Positions 23,052-32,628 are shown, counted from the stretch's first letter. The stretch is DNA of 64,000 nucleotides from 55-13 sp964501275 (GCA_964501275.1 CAZCSP010000024.1:1-64000), one strand, 5' to 3'. The notes: generated from the letters alone by a model not told the origin. Translations and numbers: made by a program.

Positions 23052-24590
23052 TTACCGTTCCCGGCCCGTCTTCAGCGCCTCGGCCTCTTTCTCCCGATCC
23101 TCGGCCTCGCGCATCATCCCGAGTTCTCGATAGCATCGCGCGGCTTCCAAGAGGGGTTGGTAGCCCACATACTTGACAAAGCTACGGTACTCCACCGCTG
23201 TTTGCTCGTAGGCTTTTGCCGCTTCCAAAGTTCTCCCCACCTCTTCTAAAGCCTTGGCGCGAGCGTTCCAGATTGTGATGGGCAGTTGGAATCCAAAGTG
23301 GTCCAGATCCAACGCCGTAAAATAGTCTGGGCGATCAAGCTTGGGCTCGTTTCGTAATGTCAAGGACAGGGTCTTGCCATCTGCCTCTATAAGTTCTTTG
23401 GGTTCGCCAAAGCCAGGATTGTAGGGCAACCTCTGCGAAAAAACCACCTGAACTTCCGAGGGTTTGGGCTGAGATTGGCTTAGGGGCAAGAAGCCAACAA
23501 CTATCACCTGTTGCCCGTTGAATGTGTACCTCTTCATCTTTCCAAGAATGGCGGACGGCACAATATCCAGGGTCCGGGCATAGGGTTGTCCCTCCCTTGT
23601 TTCAAGTCGGGTGGGCAATGTCGCCAAATCTGGACGGGTCCGGACCTGGGATGGCGATGGCGGAGTATTCCCTCCCTCCCGGACAGGGGGTGTTCCCGCT
23701 TCCTCGGAAAAAGGCTTCGTGCAGGCAATCCAGATCGTCCCATCCGCGGTGATCGTCGCATCCCTCACCGCAGTTCCATCCGCCTCGCCCAGAGGCTTCT
23801 GCCATCTATCCGTCAATTTGCTTTGCTCATCAGTCAAGCGCAGAACCGGTACGGCCGAATCGAGGCGGAACGCTGACTCGGGGATGGTGTGGTTGAACTG
23901 AAACTCGTCGCGATACTGCAGAAGGCCCCCAGTTGGCGTATGTCGCAACTTGGTTGTGGACCGTATCGGCAAGTCTGTCTGTTGGTCCACGACGATCTCC
24001 GCACGGTATTCGCCCTCGGCGCGTTCCATCACGATCTTATAGGCAGGTCGCCCATTCACGTCCGCGTGGGGCTCGATCTTCGTTGTCCGCTCGACGCTGA
24101 CGTTGCCTTGGTCGATCATCATCTTGGCATAGTCGATCATCGACATCTCCCCGCCCAACGTGTCATGGAAGTACGGGTCTGCCTCCTCCATCGTCGCATG
24201 GCTCAGCCGGGTGTATTTGGTCAGAGCCCACCCATTGCGGATAATGACGTGGCTTTCTAGCCCCGTTCCCTTCCGATTCGTATGCGCCCACACGCCGTCC
24301 TGGTAGTAGAGATGGTGGAATTTATGCCACTTCCCCGAACTCGTCTCCATCATCCGCACAATCTCCATCGTCTGAACGTTCTTTAGGGCTTGGCTGACCT
24401 TGTTAAGCGTGCCTGCCACCGCGTCTCGGGGCCACATGAGGACGGCGGTGGATAGCACAAGCACGCAACCAACTGCCAAGGCGGCGATAGGACGAGATCG
24501 TCGGCTCACTCGGACGGCTGGTCGCCTGCGGCATTCTCCCAGCGACTCTCCGTAGGTCTTCATCGCGTTCTTCAATTTCTCTTCGTTCAT
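23052..24590 (-). CDS. Anti-sigma-factor-like membrane protein with large exported domain
   Basis: A 512-residue protein. Residues 1-32 are cytoplasmic and basic, a transmembrane helix follows (about 35-53), then a LolA/RseB-like beta domain (about 60-220), a Gln/Pro-rich linker and a C-terminal helical part with a TPR-like repeat (AKAYEQTAVEYRSF, LLEAARCYRELGMM). It follows the ECF sigma gene with an ATGA overlap, the usual layout for an anti-sigma factor that senses envelope state. No HCC (zinc) anti-sigma motif is present, and the short N-terminal region makes sigma binding uncertain. Confidence 0.65.
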   Translation of the reverse strand: MNEEKLKNAMKTYGESLGECRRRPAVRVSRRSRPIAALAVGCVLVLSTAVLMWPRDAVAGTLNKVSQALKNVQTMEIVRMMETSSGKWHKFHHLYYQDGVWAHTNRKGTGLESHVIIRNGWALTKYTRLSHATMEEADPYFHDTLGGEMSMIDYAKMMIDQGNVSVERTTKIEPHADVNGRPAYKIVMERAEGEYRAEIVVDQQTDLPIRSTTKLRHTPTGGLLQYRDEFQFNHTIPESAFRLDSAVPVLRLTDEQSKLTDRWQKPLGEADGTAVRDATITADGTIWIACTKPFSEEAGTPPVREGGNTPPSPSQVRTRPDLATLPTRLETREGQPYARTLDIVPSAILGKMKRYTFNGQQVIVVGFLPLSQSQPKPSEVQVVFSQRLPYNPGFGEPKELIEADGKTLSLTLRNEPKLDRPDYFTALDLDHFGFQLPITIWNARAKALEEVGRTLEAAKAYEQTAVEYRSFVKYVGYQPLLEAARCYRELGMMREAEDREKEAEALKTGRER

Positions 24591-25084
24591 GGGTTCACCT
24601 CTTCGCCCGAGAGCTGGCTCCAGTGGCGTTCAAACGCCTCCCGAGCCCGTTGGACTTGGCTGTCGATGGCATCTGGCCGCTTCTCTAAAACCTTCCCGAT
24701 CTCTGCGCTCGACATTCCGACCACATACTTCAAAACGAGGACCTCGCGATGCTCTGGATTCAGGTGTTGCATCACACAGGTCACAAAGGCGGCCTCATCG
24801 GCTTGGTGGTCGAAGCGTCCTTTCAGGTCTGTTTCGCGAATCGGCTCGGTCTGCCTTCGCTTTCGTACACGGTCGGCGACCTTACGCCGGGCCATGCCGA
24901 GCATATAGACTCGCAGATCGCGGCGACGGCAGGGATTTGGCAGGGCTTGAACGACTTCGATGGCGACATCTTCGGCATCTTCGCGATGCCCCAACTTGGC
25001 CATCGCGTAGCGATACACGTCGTTCAGATACACCATCGGGTCCTCGCCCCGTCGCAGCCAAACCCAGTCGATAGCCAAACTCAT
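24587..25084 (-). CDS. ECF RNA polymerase sigma factor
   Basis: A 165-residue sigma-70-family factor of the extracytoplasmic function group. The region-2 part (VYRYAMAKLGHREDAEDVAIEV) carries the DAED motif, and region 4 ends with helix-turn-helix LKYVVGMSSAEIGKVLEKRPDAIDSQVQRAREAF. The ATG has a good GAGGAG Shine-Dalgarno four bases upstream. Its stop overlaps the start of the anti-sigma-like gene. Target promoters cannot be told; autoregulation is likely. Confidence 0.88.
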   Translation of the reverse strand: MSLAIDWVWLRRGEDPMVYLNDVYRYAMAKLGHREDAEDVAIEVVQALPNPCRRRDLRVYMLGMARRKVADRVRKRRQTEPIRETDLKGRFDHQADEAAFVTCVMQHLNPEHREVLVLKYVVGMSSAEIGKVLEKRPDAIDSQVQRAREAFERHWSQLSGEEVNP

Positions 25085-25152
25085 TTTTCTCCTCGAGCAG
25101 TCAGGCTTCGTTTGGGATAGGGGAAATCCATCGGTCTCCGGTCAAAAAAGGG

Positions 25153-25158
25153 TACACG
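25153..25158 (+). promoter_or_regulatory. -10 element TACACG, leaderless, for aldehyde dehydrogenase
   Basis: TACACG, six bases, then ATG at 25165. It supports that ATG over the TTG six bases earlier. Confidence 0.4.
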
Positions 25159-25164
25159 TTGCGT

Positions 25165-26670
25165 ATGAGTTCACCTTACTCCGCGCTCATCCGCTCTCTC
25201 ATCCCCAATCTGGACCATTTCTCCGGCGACAAGTTGACCGTGACGTCGCCGATCGACGGGTCTGAGATCGCCAAGCTTCGCGTGGATTCCAAGTATGAGA
25301 TCGACCTGAAGATCGCTCGCTCGGTGCGGGCTTTCGAGAAGTGGCGGGATGTGCCGGCGCCGCGTCGGGGAGAGTTGGTCCGCCGACTGGGGGAGAAGCT
25401 GAGGGAGCGCAAAGAGGATTTGGCGCAACTGGTGACCATCGAGTGCGGGAAGATCCTGGAAGAAGGGCGGGGCGAGGTGCAGGAGATGATCGACATCTGC
25501 GACTTCGCCGTTGGCCTCAGCCGCCAACTCTACGGCCTCACCATCGCCAGCGAGCGCCCCAACCACACCATGCAGGAGAACTGGGTCCCCCTGGGACCGG
25601 TCGGCATCATCAGCGCCTTCAACTTCCCGGTCGCGGTCTGTTCCTGGAGCGCGGCTCTCGCCCTCGGCTGCGGCGACCCCTGTCTCTGGAAGCCCAGCGA
25701 GAAGACCCCTCTCACGGCCCTTGCCTGCCAATCCCTGTTCGACGAGGTCGCCAACGACTTCCCCGAAGCCCCCGAGGGTTTGAGCCAAGTGGTAATCGGG
25801 GCGATGGAGCAGGGGAGCCTACTGGTGGAAGACCCGCGAATCCCCCTCATCAGCGCCACCGGCTCCACCCGCATGGGCAAAGTGGTTGGACCGAGGGTGG
25901 CGGCAAGGTTTGGGCGGTCGCTCTTGGAGTTGGGCGGCAACAACGCCATCATCGTCACCCCCTCCGCCGACCTGGAAGTCGCGATCCCCTCCATTCTTTT
26001 CGGCTCAGTAGGCACCGCGGGCCAGCGATGTACCTCCACTCGCCGGGTGATCGTCCACCAGAGCTTGGTAGATAAGGTCTTCGCCACCCTCACCAAGGCT
26101 TATCGCCAGATCGGAGATTCCAAGGTTGGGAATCCGCTGGAGCCCGGAACCCTGGTGGGTCCCTTAATCGACAAGCAGGCTTTCGATGCCATGCAAACCG
26201 CCCTGGAGGCCATCCGCCCGGTTGCGGAGGAGGTGGTTGGGGGGGAGCGGGTGACGGTGGGCGATGGTGGTTTCTACACCAAGCCCGCAATCGTTCGGTT
26301 GCCTAATCAACCCGATGGCGTTTCCACCGAAACGTTCGCTCCCCTAACGTATCTCATCCCCTACGAAAATATCGAGGAAGCTCTCAAAATCCACAACGCC
26401 GTCCCCCAAGGCCTAAGCTCTGCAATCATGACCACCGACCTTCGAGAAGCCGAATACTTCAAGCGTCACAGCGACTGCGGCATTGCGAACGTCAACATCG
26501 GCACCAGCGGCGCCGAGATCGGCGGGGCGTTTGGGGGGGAGAAGGAGACAGGGGGAGGTCGGGAATCAGGTTCGGATTCCTGGAAAGCCTATATGCGCAG
26601 GCAGACGAGCACCACGTTTTTTGGAAGAGACAAGCCGGCTTTGGCGCAGGGGATCAAGTTTGATGTGTAG
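25165..26670 (+). CDS. Aldehyde dehydrogenase, ALDH7-like
   Basis: A 501-residue NAD-dependent aldehyde dehydrogenase closest in motif layout to ALDH7 (antiquitin, alpha-aminoadipic semialdehyde dehydrogenase). ALDH7-type ELGGNNAIIV, the catalytic cysteine in GQRCTSTRR, the cofactor loop GSTRMGKVVG and the C-terminal E(T)F-A-PL-YL region are all seen. It would oxidise a semialdehyde to the acid, perhaps in lysine degradation or betaine metabolism. No pathway gene is adjacent. It is followed by a palindromic repeat. Confidence 0.85.
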   Translation: MSSPYSALIRSLIPNLDHFSGDKLTVTSPIDGSEIAKLRVDSKYEIDLKIARSVRAFEKWRDVPAPRRGELVRRLGEKLRERKEDLAQLVTIECGKILEEGRGEVQEMIDICDFAVGLSRQLYGLTIASERPNHTMQENWVPLGPVGIISAFNFPVAVCSWSAALALGCGDPCLWKPSEKTPLTALACQSLFDEVANDFPEAPEGLSQVVIGAMEQGSLLVEDPRIPLISATGSTRMGKVVGPRVAARFGRSLLELGGNNAIIVTPSADLEVAIPSILFGSVGTAGQRCTSTRRVIVHQSLVDKVFATLTKAYRQIGDSKVGNPLEPGTLVGPLIDKQAFDAMQTALEAIRPVAEEVVGGERVTVGDGGFYTKPAIVRLPNQPDGVSTETFAPLTYLIPYENIEEALKIHNAVPQGLSSAIMTTDLREAEYFKRHSDCGIANVNIGTSGAEIGGAFGGEKETGGGRESGSDSWKAYMRRQTSTTFFGRDKPALAQGIKFDV

Positions 26671-26686
26671 CTAGCCCAGGCCTGCT

Positions 26687-26780
26687 TCTTACCGCTAAGA
26701 AACAAAGATACAAAGAAACGCAAAGGAGGGTCTCAGCCCTACTTTGCGTTCCTTCGTGTTCTTCGTTCCTTGGCGGTAAG
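26687..26780. repeat. ACCGCCAAGAAACAA palindrome
   Basis: Left arm cttaccgctaagaaacaaag faces right arm ttcgttccttggcggtaag with an imperfect 40-base stem and a short loop of ggtctcagccc. A second full copy lies at 49240-49336 and a half-copy at 19109. Confidence 0.85.
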
Positions 26781-26822
26781 AGAGTTTTGCTACCCCTCAA
26801 GCACCTGCGACACACTCCAAAC

Positions 26823-29800
26823 TCATTCGCCTCCGCCCTTGCTCAAGGAGTCGTTCTTGGGCATCACCGGATAGGCGGGGCGTTTGTACTTCTTGGGGGG
26901 ATTCTTCTTTAACTCCTCCAGAAGCCATGCTACCGCTCGCTCTAGCTGAGGGTCTTTGCCTTGCCGCCAGAGGAACGGGTCGTCCTCGACTTCGATGTCA
27001 GGGGCTATGCCTTCGTTCTCTGACTCCCATCGTCCAAAGACACCGTAGATGGCAACTTGGGGAGCGGTGGCGTTGCCGCCGCCCATGAGGGGGACGCCAG
27101 AGCCGGCGGCGACCAGGCCGCCCCAAGTTCGGGTGCCGATCAGCGGGCCTACCTTCGCCGTTCTAAAGAACATCGGCAAAGCGTCGCCGCCTGAACCAGC
27201 CATCTCGTTGATGAGCATCGCCTTGGGACCTTCGTTGGAGAAGTTCGGGATGGGGAAATCCTCGTGGTCGCGCTGGTGGCCCATGCCGAGGACCCGGCGG
27301 GTGAGGATTTGGATGATGTAGTCCGAGAGGGCGCCGCCGCCGTTGAACCGCTCGTCGATCAGCACGGCGTCCTTGTCCAGTTGGGCGGTGAAGTACCGAT
27401 TGAAGTTGGTGAATCCGCCGCCTCCCGTATCGGGGAGGTAGATGTAGGAGATGCGGCCGTCCGACATCTGATCTACCTTCCGCCGGTTATCCTCCACCCA
27501 CGCCATGTAGCGCAGATTGACCTCGCTGGATGCCGGAACGACCGTGATCTCCCGCGAACCGGTCCCATCGGGATTCGGCCCAACCTTGATGCGGACCTGC
27601 CGATTCGCGGTGCCTTCGAACATCCCATAAACGTTCTCACTGTCGGTCAGTTCCTTGCCTTCGACCGCCAACAGGTACTCGCCCGCTTTCACCGTGGCGC
27701 CCGGCTGGGTCAAAGGAGCCCGTAGACCGGGGTTCCAGTTCTCGCCGTTGAAGACCCTGGCAAAGCGGTAGCGCCCGTTCTCGATCTTGTAGTTCGCGCC
27801 CAACAGTCCGCCGGGAACGAAGGTTGCCCTAGGCACCTCGCCCCCGCCGCTGAAGGTGTGGCCGACGCTGACTTCGTTGAGCATGTCCTGCATCAGGTAG
27901 TTGTAGTCTTGGCGGCTGGCGAGGTTCTCCAGATAGGGCTCATACCGCTGGATCACCTTGGCGATATCCAGGCCGTGGGTGTTGGCGTCGTAGAGGAAGT
28001 CCCGCATATTGCGCCAGACCTCAAAGAACATCTGCCGCCACTCGGCCTTGGGATCGACCGTCGTCTGGATGCTGGCCGTGCTAACCTGTCCCTGTCCTGG
28101 CTGAGCGGGGGCGCTGGAGGAGATCACTTGGAATCCGCCCGCACCCTGGATCAGTGCCTTGTCGCCCCGTGGGTTGACCGTCAGGCTGAATACGCCCTGG
28201 GCGATTGGCACGGCTTGCCTCGCCTGGAAAGAGTATCGCAACAGGGTCGGCAAGCTTCCCGCCTGGCTGCGAATCGTCAGGAAGCTCCCTGAGGTCGCCG
28301 CGACGATGCCCTGGTAGCTGCTGGGACTGAGCACCGTGAGGATGCGCTGGCTGATCCCCTCGAAATCGATCTTGACGCTCGTATCCGGCGCGGGAGGCGG
28401 CCCAGTAGGAGGAGTCGGAGCGCCCCTCTCTTCATCGCTCTCGGGAAGGAGAGGGCTGGGATCGGAGTTGCGCAGGACAATGACATAAGCGCCCCGTGTG
28501 GACTGCTGGCCCAGGCTGCTCATTCCTCCGACGGAGATTGCCTGGGCGACGTCGGTGCTGGCGAGGAAGTAGAGATAGCGGCCCCCTCGGTCGAAGGTTG
28601 CAAAGCTGGCGTCGCTCAAGCCGTCGGTGACCTGGGTCGATTTCCCTGTCTCCAGACTGTACACATAGACCGCCCCCAGCTTATTCCGACCTCGCTTGAC
28701 ATAAGCGATCCACTTGCTGTCGGGCGACCAGGTCGGGTTCATCACGTCGCCGAAGAAGTAGTAGGGCTCCCGATCTGCTTCGGTGGCCTTCTTGGTTTGC
28801 AGGTCGAAAACCTGGAGGCGGAGAGTTTGATCGATGAATAGAATCTTCTTCGAGTCGGGCGACCAGATGATGCGGCGGTACCAAGTTGGCTTCTCGGTGA
28901 GTTTGTAGACTTCAGGCTTGGCGTTGCCCATTTGGTCGACGATGTGCAACTCGTAGTTCCCGCTGGCGTCGCTCAGGTAGGCGATCTTGGTTCCATCGGG
29001 CGACCAGATCGGGCTTCGCTCGGCGGTGCCGGGAGTCTGGGTGAGGTTGCGGGGCTCGCCTTTGTCCACAGGAACGGTGAAGATGTCGCCTCGGGCCTCA
29101 AAAGCGACGCGCACGCCGCTGGGCGAAAGGTCGGCGGTGCGCACCATATTGCCCACGCTCGCCAACCGAGGACGAACCTCGATCAATTCGTCGGATATCT
29201 CAATCGGCACTTTCTTGGCCGACTTGGTTTGGAAGTCGTACAGGTGGATCGAGCCGATCCGCTCAAAGACGATTCCGCCTGGGCCATCGGAGGCAGACTT
29301 GATATCGATGGGTTCTGGAGCCAGCAGTTGGCTGACGCGCTTTGAGGGAACGTCGTAGGCAAAAAGGGTGCTCCGCCCACTACGGTCGGAGATGAAATAA
29401 ACCTTGTCGCCCACCCACATCGGATGCCGGTCGTTGGAATTCTGGCGGGGGACCTTCTCGATCTTGGAGTCGCTGAGCCGGGCCAGCCAGATCGGGGTTG
29501 TCTGCCCACCCTTGTACCGCTTCCACTCGGGCTGCCACAGGCCGTGGGGGATATAGGCGATGCGGCTACCGTCGGGGGAATAGCTTCCAGCCCAGCCGCG
29601 GGGCAATGGCAGGGCCTGGGGCCAGCCTCCGTTGGCGGGAACCGTGTAGAGCCGTGATTCGCCGTTGGGCTGGTCCATCGACGTAGCGAAGAGGATCGAC
29701 TTGCCGTCGTTCGTCCAACCCACTACGTCGTCATCGCCCGGATGATAGGTCAGGCGCTTAGGATTTCCTCCCTGAGTGGGGACCACATAGACGTCGGGGT

Positions 29801-30056
29801 TGCCGTCATAGGAGCCTGTAAACGCGACCCACTTGCCATCGGGCGAGAACTTGGGCATGGACTCCACGCCTGGCCCAGTCGTGAGTCGTCGCGCCCGACC
29901 ACCCTCCCGGCCAACCAGCCAGATGTCGGTGCCGAACTCAAAGACGATATGATCCTGGCTCAATGCCGGGTTGCGGGCAACCAGCGGCTTGGACGGATCG
30001 ATGGCATGGGCGCTGGCGACAAAGACCAGCAGGAGGGAAAGGCAGGCAGTTCGCAT
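26823..30056 (-). CDS. Tricorn-like S41 protease
   Basis: A 1077-residue exported tricorn-type peptidase. It has a signal peptide (MRTACLSLLLVFVASAHA) and an N-terminal six-bladed and second beta-propeller built of SPDGKWVAF-type repeats. A Pro-rich linker (about 555-575), helical bundle, PDZ-like domain (LAVEGKELTDSENVYGMFEG region) and C-terminal S41 catalytic core follow. Catalytic His is probably H733 in VGHTFSGGG and the nucleophile S955 in GSGGDALP, after RFNGGGALSD. Tricorn cuts oligopeptides left by larger proteases. A TATAAT box at 30073-30078 overlaps the upstream ATG, and AGGA precedes the ATG at 30056, so I start there. Confidence 0.88.
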   Translation of the reverse strand: MRTACLSLLLVFVASAHAIDPSKPLVARNPALSQDHIVFEFGTDIWLVGREGGRARRLTTGPGVESMPKFSPDGKWVAFTGSYDGNPDVYVVPTQGGNPKRLTYHPGDDDVVGWTNDGKSILFATSMDQPNGESRLYTVPANGGWPQALPLPRGWAGSYSPDGSRIAYIPHGLWQPEWKRYKGGQTTPIWLARLSDSKIEKVPRQNSNDRHPMWVGDKVYFISDRSGRSTLFAYDVPSKRVSQLLAPEPIDIKSASDGPGGIVFERIGSIHLYDFQTKSAKKVPIEISDELIEVRPRLASVGNMVRTADLSPSGVRVAFEARGDIFTVPVDKGEPRNLTQTPGTAERSPIWSPDGTKIAYLSDASGNYELHIVDQMGNAKPEVYKLTEKPTWYRRIIWSPDSKKILFIDQTLRLQVFDLQTKKATEADREPYYFFGDVMNPTWSPDSKWIAYVKRGRNKLGAVYVYSLETGKSTQVTDGLSDASFATFDRGGRYLYFLASTDVAQAISVGGMSSLGQQSTRGAYVIVLRNSDPSPLLPESDEERGAPTPPTGPPPAPDTSVKIDFEGISQRILTVLSPSSYQGIVAATSGSFLTIRSQAGSLPTLLRYSFQARQAVPIAQGVFSLTVNPRGDKALIQGAGGFQVISSSAPAQPGQGQVSTASIQTTVDPKAEWRQMFFEVWRNMRDFLYDANTHGLDIAKVIQRYEPYLENLASRQDYNYLMQDMLNEVSVGHTFSGGGEVPRATFVPGGLLGANYKIENGRYRFARVFNGENWNPGLRAPLTQPGATVKAGEYLLAVEGKELTDSENVYGMFEGTANRQVRIKVGPNPDGTGSREITVVPASSEVNLRYMAWVEDNRRKVDQMSDGRISYIYLPDTGGGGFTNFNRYFTAQLDKDAVLIDERFNGGGALSDYIIQILTRRVLGMGHQRDHEDFPIPNFSNEGPKAMLINEMAGSGGDALPMFFRTAKVGPLIGTRTWGGLVAAGSGVPLMGGGNATAPQVAIYGVFGRWESENEGIAPDIEVEDDPFLWRQGKDPQLERAVAWLLEELKKNPPKKYKRPAYPVMPKNDSLSKGGGE
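28421..28456. repeat. In-frame repeat-like insertion in the tricorn linker
   Basis: gcccctctcttcatcgctct and following is an inverted relative of the FHA-gene segment at 7521-7556. It is in frame and lies in the disordered Pro-rich linker between propeller and catalytic half. Confidence 0.4.
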
Positions 30057-30072
30057 AGGTTCCTGATTGCGC

Positions 30073-30078
30073 ATTATA
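30073..30078 (-). promoter_or_regulatory. -10 element TATAAT for tricorn gene
   Basis: A consensus TATAAT 16 bases before the ATG at 30056. No convincing -35 was found. Confidence 0.5.
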
Positions 30079-30160
30079 TAGCTCTCCGTGCGATTTACGC
30101 GAGTAGGACCCAACCGACTCCCCCTACCTAATCGCCTTTCTCCGGCAATAATGAGGATCG

Positions 30161-31054
30161 ATGCCGGAGTTTCATGAGGTGGAGGCGGAGCAGGTTCGAG
30201 ACGAGGCGAACGCCTGGGTCGCCCGGTTTGCCCCGCTGGTGATGCACTCCGAAGTCTTGACCGACGGAGAGGTTCGGGAGCGGATTCGGGACTCGGATCG
30301 GCTGGAGAAAGAGGGGCGGGCACTACGTTCTCGGCTCTCCGCCCTCCAAGACTCTGATCCCGATCTCATCCGCACCTTTGAGGCGGCCATCGGACAACTC
30401 GCCTCCATCGAAGCCGACTACCGTAAGCAGCTCGCCATGCTGAAACCGGGCGACCCCGACGGCATCGCCAATCTGGAGGCGGTGAATGAAAAGCTGGCGG
30501 AGCGGATGGCCCGGCAGGAGATCGGCGCGGAAACCAATGCGACCATTCCCGAGGTTCTGGAGATGAAGGTCTCTCCGGGGAACAAAGCCGCCGCCGCCGG
30601 ATTGGGGATTTTTGGACTGGGCTGGAACGCCTTTACCGCCGTCCATGCCTTCTTCATGATCGGCGGAATGGCGAAGGCGTTCGGCTGGGCGGCGCTCTTC
30701 CTGCTCGCCTTCTACGCGATCTTCTTCTTCGCCGGAATCGGGATGTGGATTGCCGCCTACAATACAGGAGCGTCGGAGCACATTCGCCTAGAGGGTCGGG
30801 ACTTAACGGTCCGCAAGACCCTTGGACCATGGACCAGCGAGCGGGTCTTTAAGTTGGCGGTGGACGACAGTGCTGAGATCGCCGAAATGCAGCTTGCCCA
30901 AGTCTCCAACCACCAGTCCTCGAAGCGCCCAACCCCAGTGGTTCAACTGCACGACATCGACGGAAAGCCTATCGGTCTCGGCGCCACCGCCACCGACGTG
31001 CAACGAAGGCAGGTGCGAGACAAGATAAACGCCTATCTGAGGGTCAGAGGTTGA
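30161..31054 (+). CDS. Membrane protein of unknown function with coiled coil
   Basis: A 297-residue protein. Residues 1-130 are charged and helical (RLEKEGRALRSRLSALQDSD and later NEKLAERMARQE), probably a coiled coil. Two closely spaced transmembrane helices lie at about 150-172 and 176-200, then a C-terminal cytoplasmic domain with a PH-like set of strands (HIRLEGRDLTVRKTLG, FKLAVDDSAEI, VVQLHDIDGKPIG). No family is named with confidence. A GAGGA motif four bases before the ATG is a normal Shine-Dalgarno. Confidence 0.65.
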   Translation: MPEFHEVEAEQVRDEANAWVARFAPLVMHSEVLTDGEVRERIRDSDRLEKEGRALRSRLSALQDSDPDLIRTFEAAIGQLASIEADYRKQLAMLKPGDPDGIANLEAVNEKLAERMARQEIGAETNATIPEVLEMKVSPGNKAAAAGLGIFGLGWNAFTAVHAFFMIGGMAKAFGWAALFLLAFYAIFFFAGIGMWIAAYNTGASEHIRLEGRDLTVRKTLGPWTSERVFKLAVDDSAEIAEMQLAQVSNHQSSKRPTPVVQLHDIDGKPIGLGATATDVQRRQVRDKINAYLRVRG

Positions 31055-31239
31055 GACGTGGGGAACGGTGATGACCTGGTTTTTGGTCTCGCAATTTTGC
31101 AGACGTAAGAAAAACCAGTAGAACGAACACTTCCTTCTCGCCGTCTTGAGTAGTACATTGTCATTCATGGCAATGACGCCATCCGCGAGGTTCGCTTCGC
31201 AATCAAACCAGACAATGTCGACTGGAGGCTATCAACTAG

Positions 31240-31530
31240 ATGCTCACTGAATTCGAGGTGCGCCGTGAACTGGAAACGATCCAGAAGTCCGACGCTCCTC
31301 CCAACGCAAAGGCGCGCAAACTCCTTCGTCTCGGACGTTCTCTTCGAACTCAGGCCCAAGAACTGGTGGCGGTGCAAGCCCACACTCAACGGTCTTCCGA
31401 CGTCAACGCCAACCGCCAAATGGAGCGCATGGCCAACAACGCTCGAATGCTTCGAGAAGAGGTGCGAGCGTTGGCCTGGGCGATCCTGCGGTCGGGACAC
31501 CGGTACCGTCTCCGATCAGGACTTCGCTAG
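31240..31530 (+). CDS. Small hypothetical helical protein
   Basis: A 96-residue Arg/Ala-rich protein, predicted mostly helical (RELETIQKS, KARKLLRLGRSLRTQAQELVAV, NRQMERMANNARMLREEVRAL). No signal peptide and no domain recognised. GGAGG lies 11 bases upstream of the ATG. Short and possibly regulatory, but nothing in the neighbourhood gives a role. Confidence 0.5.
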   Translation: MLTEFEVRRELETIQKSDAPPNAKARKLLRLGRSLRTQAQELVAVQAHTQRSSDVNANRQMERMANNARMLREEVRALAWAILRSGHRYRLRSGLR

Positions 31531-31608
31531 CGATGTTTTAGACCCGCCCTTGGTATCCTTTGCGGGAACACTTTAGCCGGTTGTTCACGTCTGAGGCATT
31601 GATTCCAT

Positions 31609-31965
31609 ATGGGCACACAACGGGGCGGCGGGCCATTCAAGTCGAGAGGATCGATATCCGGTTCACTCTTGGGCCTCATCGTCTTCCTGGTCGGCGTGGG
31701 CCTGCTGGCATTCACCTTCAAGCTTGCTTACGAGATGTTCTCAGCGCCTCCTCAAAATGCCCTCGGTATCCAAAAAGACCAACCTTTGGACTTGGGCCAA
31801 GCCGGCCAGTCCTTCGTCGGCGTCCTGATCAAGATTCTCATGCTGGTTGTGATGGGCCTGGTAGGTTCGATGATCGCCAATCGAGGCGTGACGCTGTTCT
31901 CTGGCAGTAGCGTCTCCGGGGGCAAGAAGAAGGTCAAAGAGACCGAGGATGAGCCCTCAGAATAG
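31609..31965 (+). CDS. Small membrane protein with two transmembrane helices
   Basis: A 118-residue protein. The first helix covers about 18-42 (GSLLGLIVFLVGVGLLAFTFKL) and the second about 70-92 (GVLIKILMLVVMGLVGSMIA). The C-terminus is basic then acidic (GGKKKVKETEDEPSE). No family recognised. The second helix followed by SMIANRG suggests a structural membrane role. The gene stands alone. Confidence 0.55.
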   Translation: MGTQRGGGPFKSRGSISGSLLGLIVFLVGVGLLAFTFKLAYEMFSAPPQNALGIQKDQPLDLGQAGQSFVGVLIKILMLVVMGLVGSMIANRGVTLFSGSSVSGGKKKVKETEDEPSE

Positions 31966-32089
31966 GGCGCGACGCTCGATGCGCTCACAGTTTTCAGCAG
32001 TTCGCATCGGCTAAAGGTACGGGCTTCAGGCTTGCTCCCTCCATAGGCAACAGGACTAGGCTTGGAATCGGGATTCGCCGCAAAACGTC

Positions 32090-32095
32090 TATAAT
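32090..32095 (+). promoter_or_regulatory. -10 element TATAAT
   Basis: A consensus TATAAT 16 bases before the ATG at 32112. The -35 is weak. Confidence 0.45.
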
Positions 32096-32111
32096 ATTTC
32101 CTAGCATCCAA

Positions 32112-32492
32112 ATGCTTCCAATCCTGCCCGCCCTGCTCCTGCTGATCCTGCAAGGGCCATCTTCTGTTGAGAGGATGGCTTTGGATGGGCGATTGCCGGC
32201 AGCTTTGGAGGCGGTGAGTCGGCGGATGGAGGCTCAGGACCATCGGTCGGGTTCCATCGAGAAGGCGGATGCGGCGGTCTTGGCGTCGCTCTTGGCGCTT
32301 AGCGGCGATCCCGACCTTTCTCACGCGTTGTTCCAGCTTTTAACCTTGGACCAAGGGCCGTCGCCGGCTCATCAAACCGAGTCCAAGAAGTTCCAGGAAT
32401 GGCAGGAGCCAGCCAGCTTTGATCTCACTCCCGAGCCGCGCCTTCCTGAGCCTTCGCTAGAGTCTCAACGGTCCCGCGATGGGCCTTTCTGA
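32112..32492 (+). CDS. Small secreted hypothetical protein
   Basis: A 126-residue protein with a Leu-rich N-terminal signal (LPILPALLLLILQGP), then a helical part (RMALDGRLPAALEAVSRRM, EKADAAVLASLLALSG) resembling a single TPR or HEAT-like pair and a Pro/Glu/Ser-rich tail. No domain assigned. It is immediately followed by repeat DNA in front of secA. Confidence 0.5.
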   Translation: MLPILPALLLLILQGPSSVERMALDGRLPAALEAVSRRMEAQDHRSGSIEKADAAVLASLLALSGDPDLSHALFQLLTLDQGPSPAHQTESKKFQEWQEPASFDLTPEPRLPEPSLESQRSRDGPF

Positions 32493-32614
32493 TTGCGGAT
32501 TTGGGATTTCGGATTGCGGAAATTGCCGCACTCTCGTCCCAGCCAGCTAACCCCCCCCGTCATCCTCGCGGTCTTTGTGCGCTTGAGCGTGCGCCGAAAT
32601 CCGCATTCCGCAAT
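32491..32614. repeat. Palindrome of gattgcggatttcgg repeats
   Basis: gattgcggatttgggatttc at 32491 faces ccgaaatccgcattccgcaa ending at 32613. It fills the gap before secA; its loop carries C-rich sequence. Confidence 0.7.
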
Positions 32615-32628
32615 TAAAAAATCAAACC

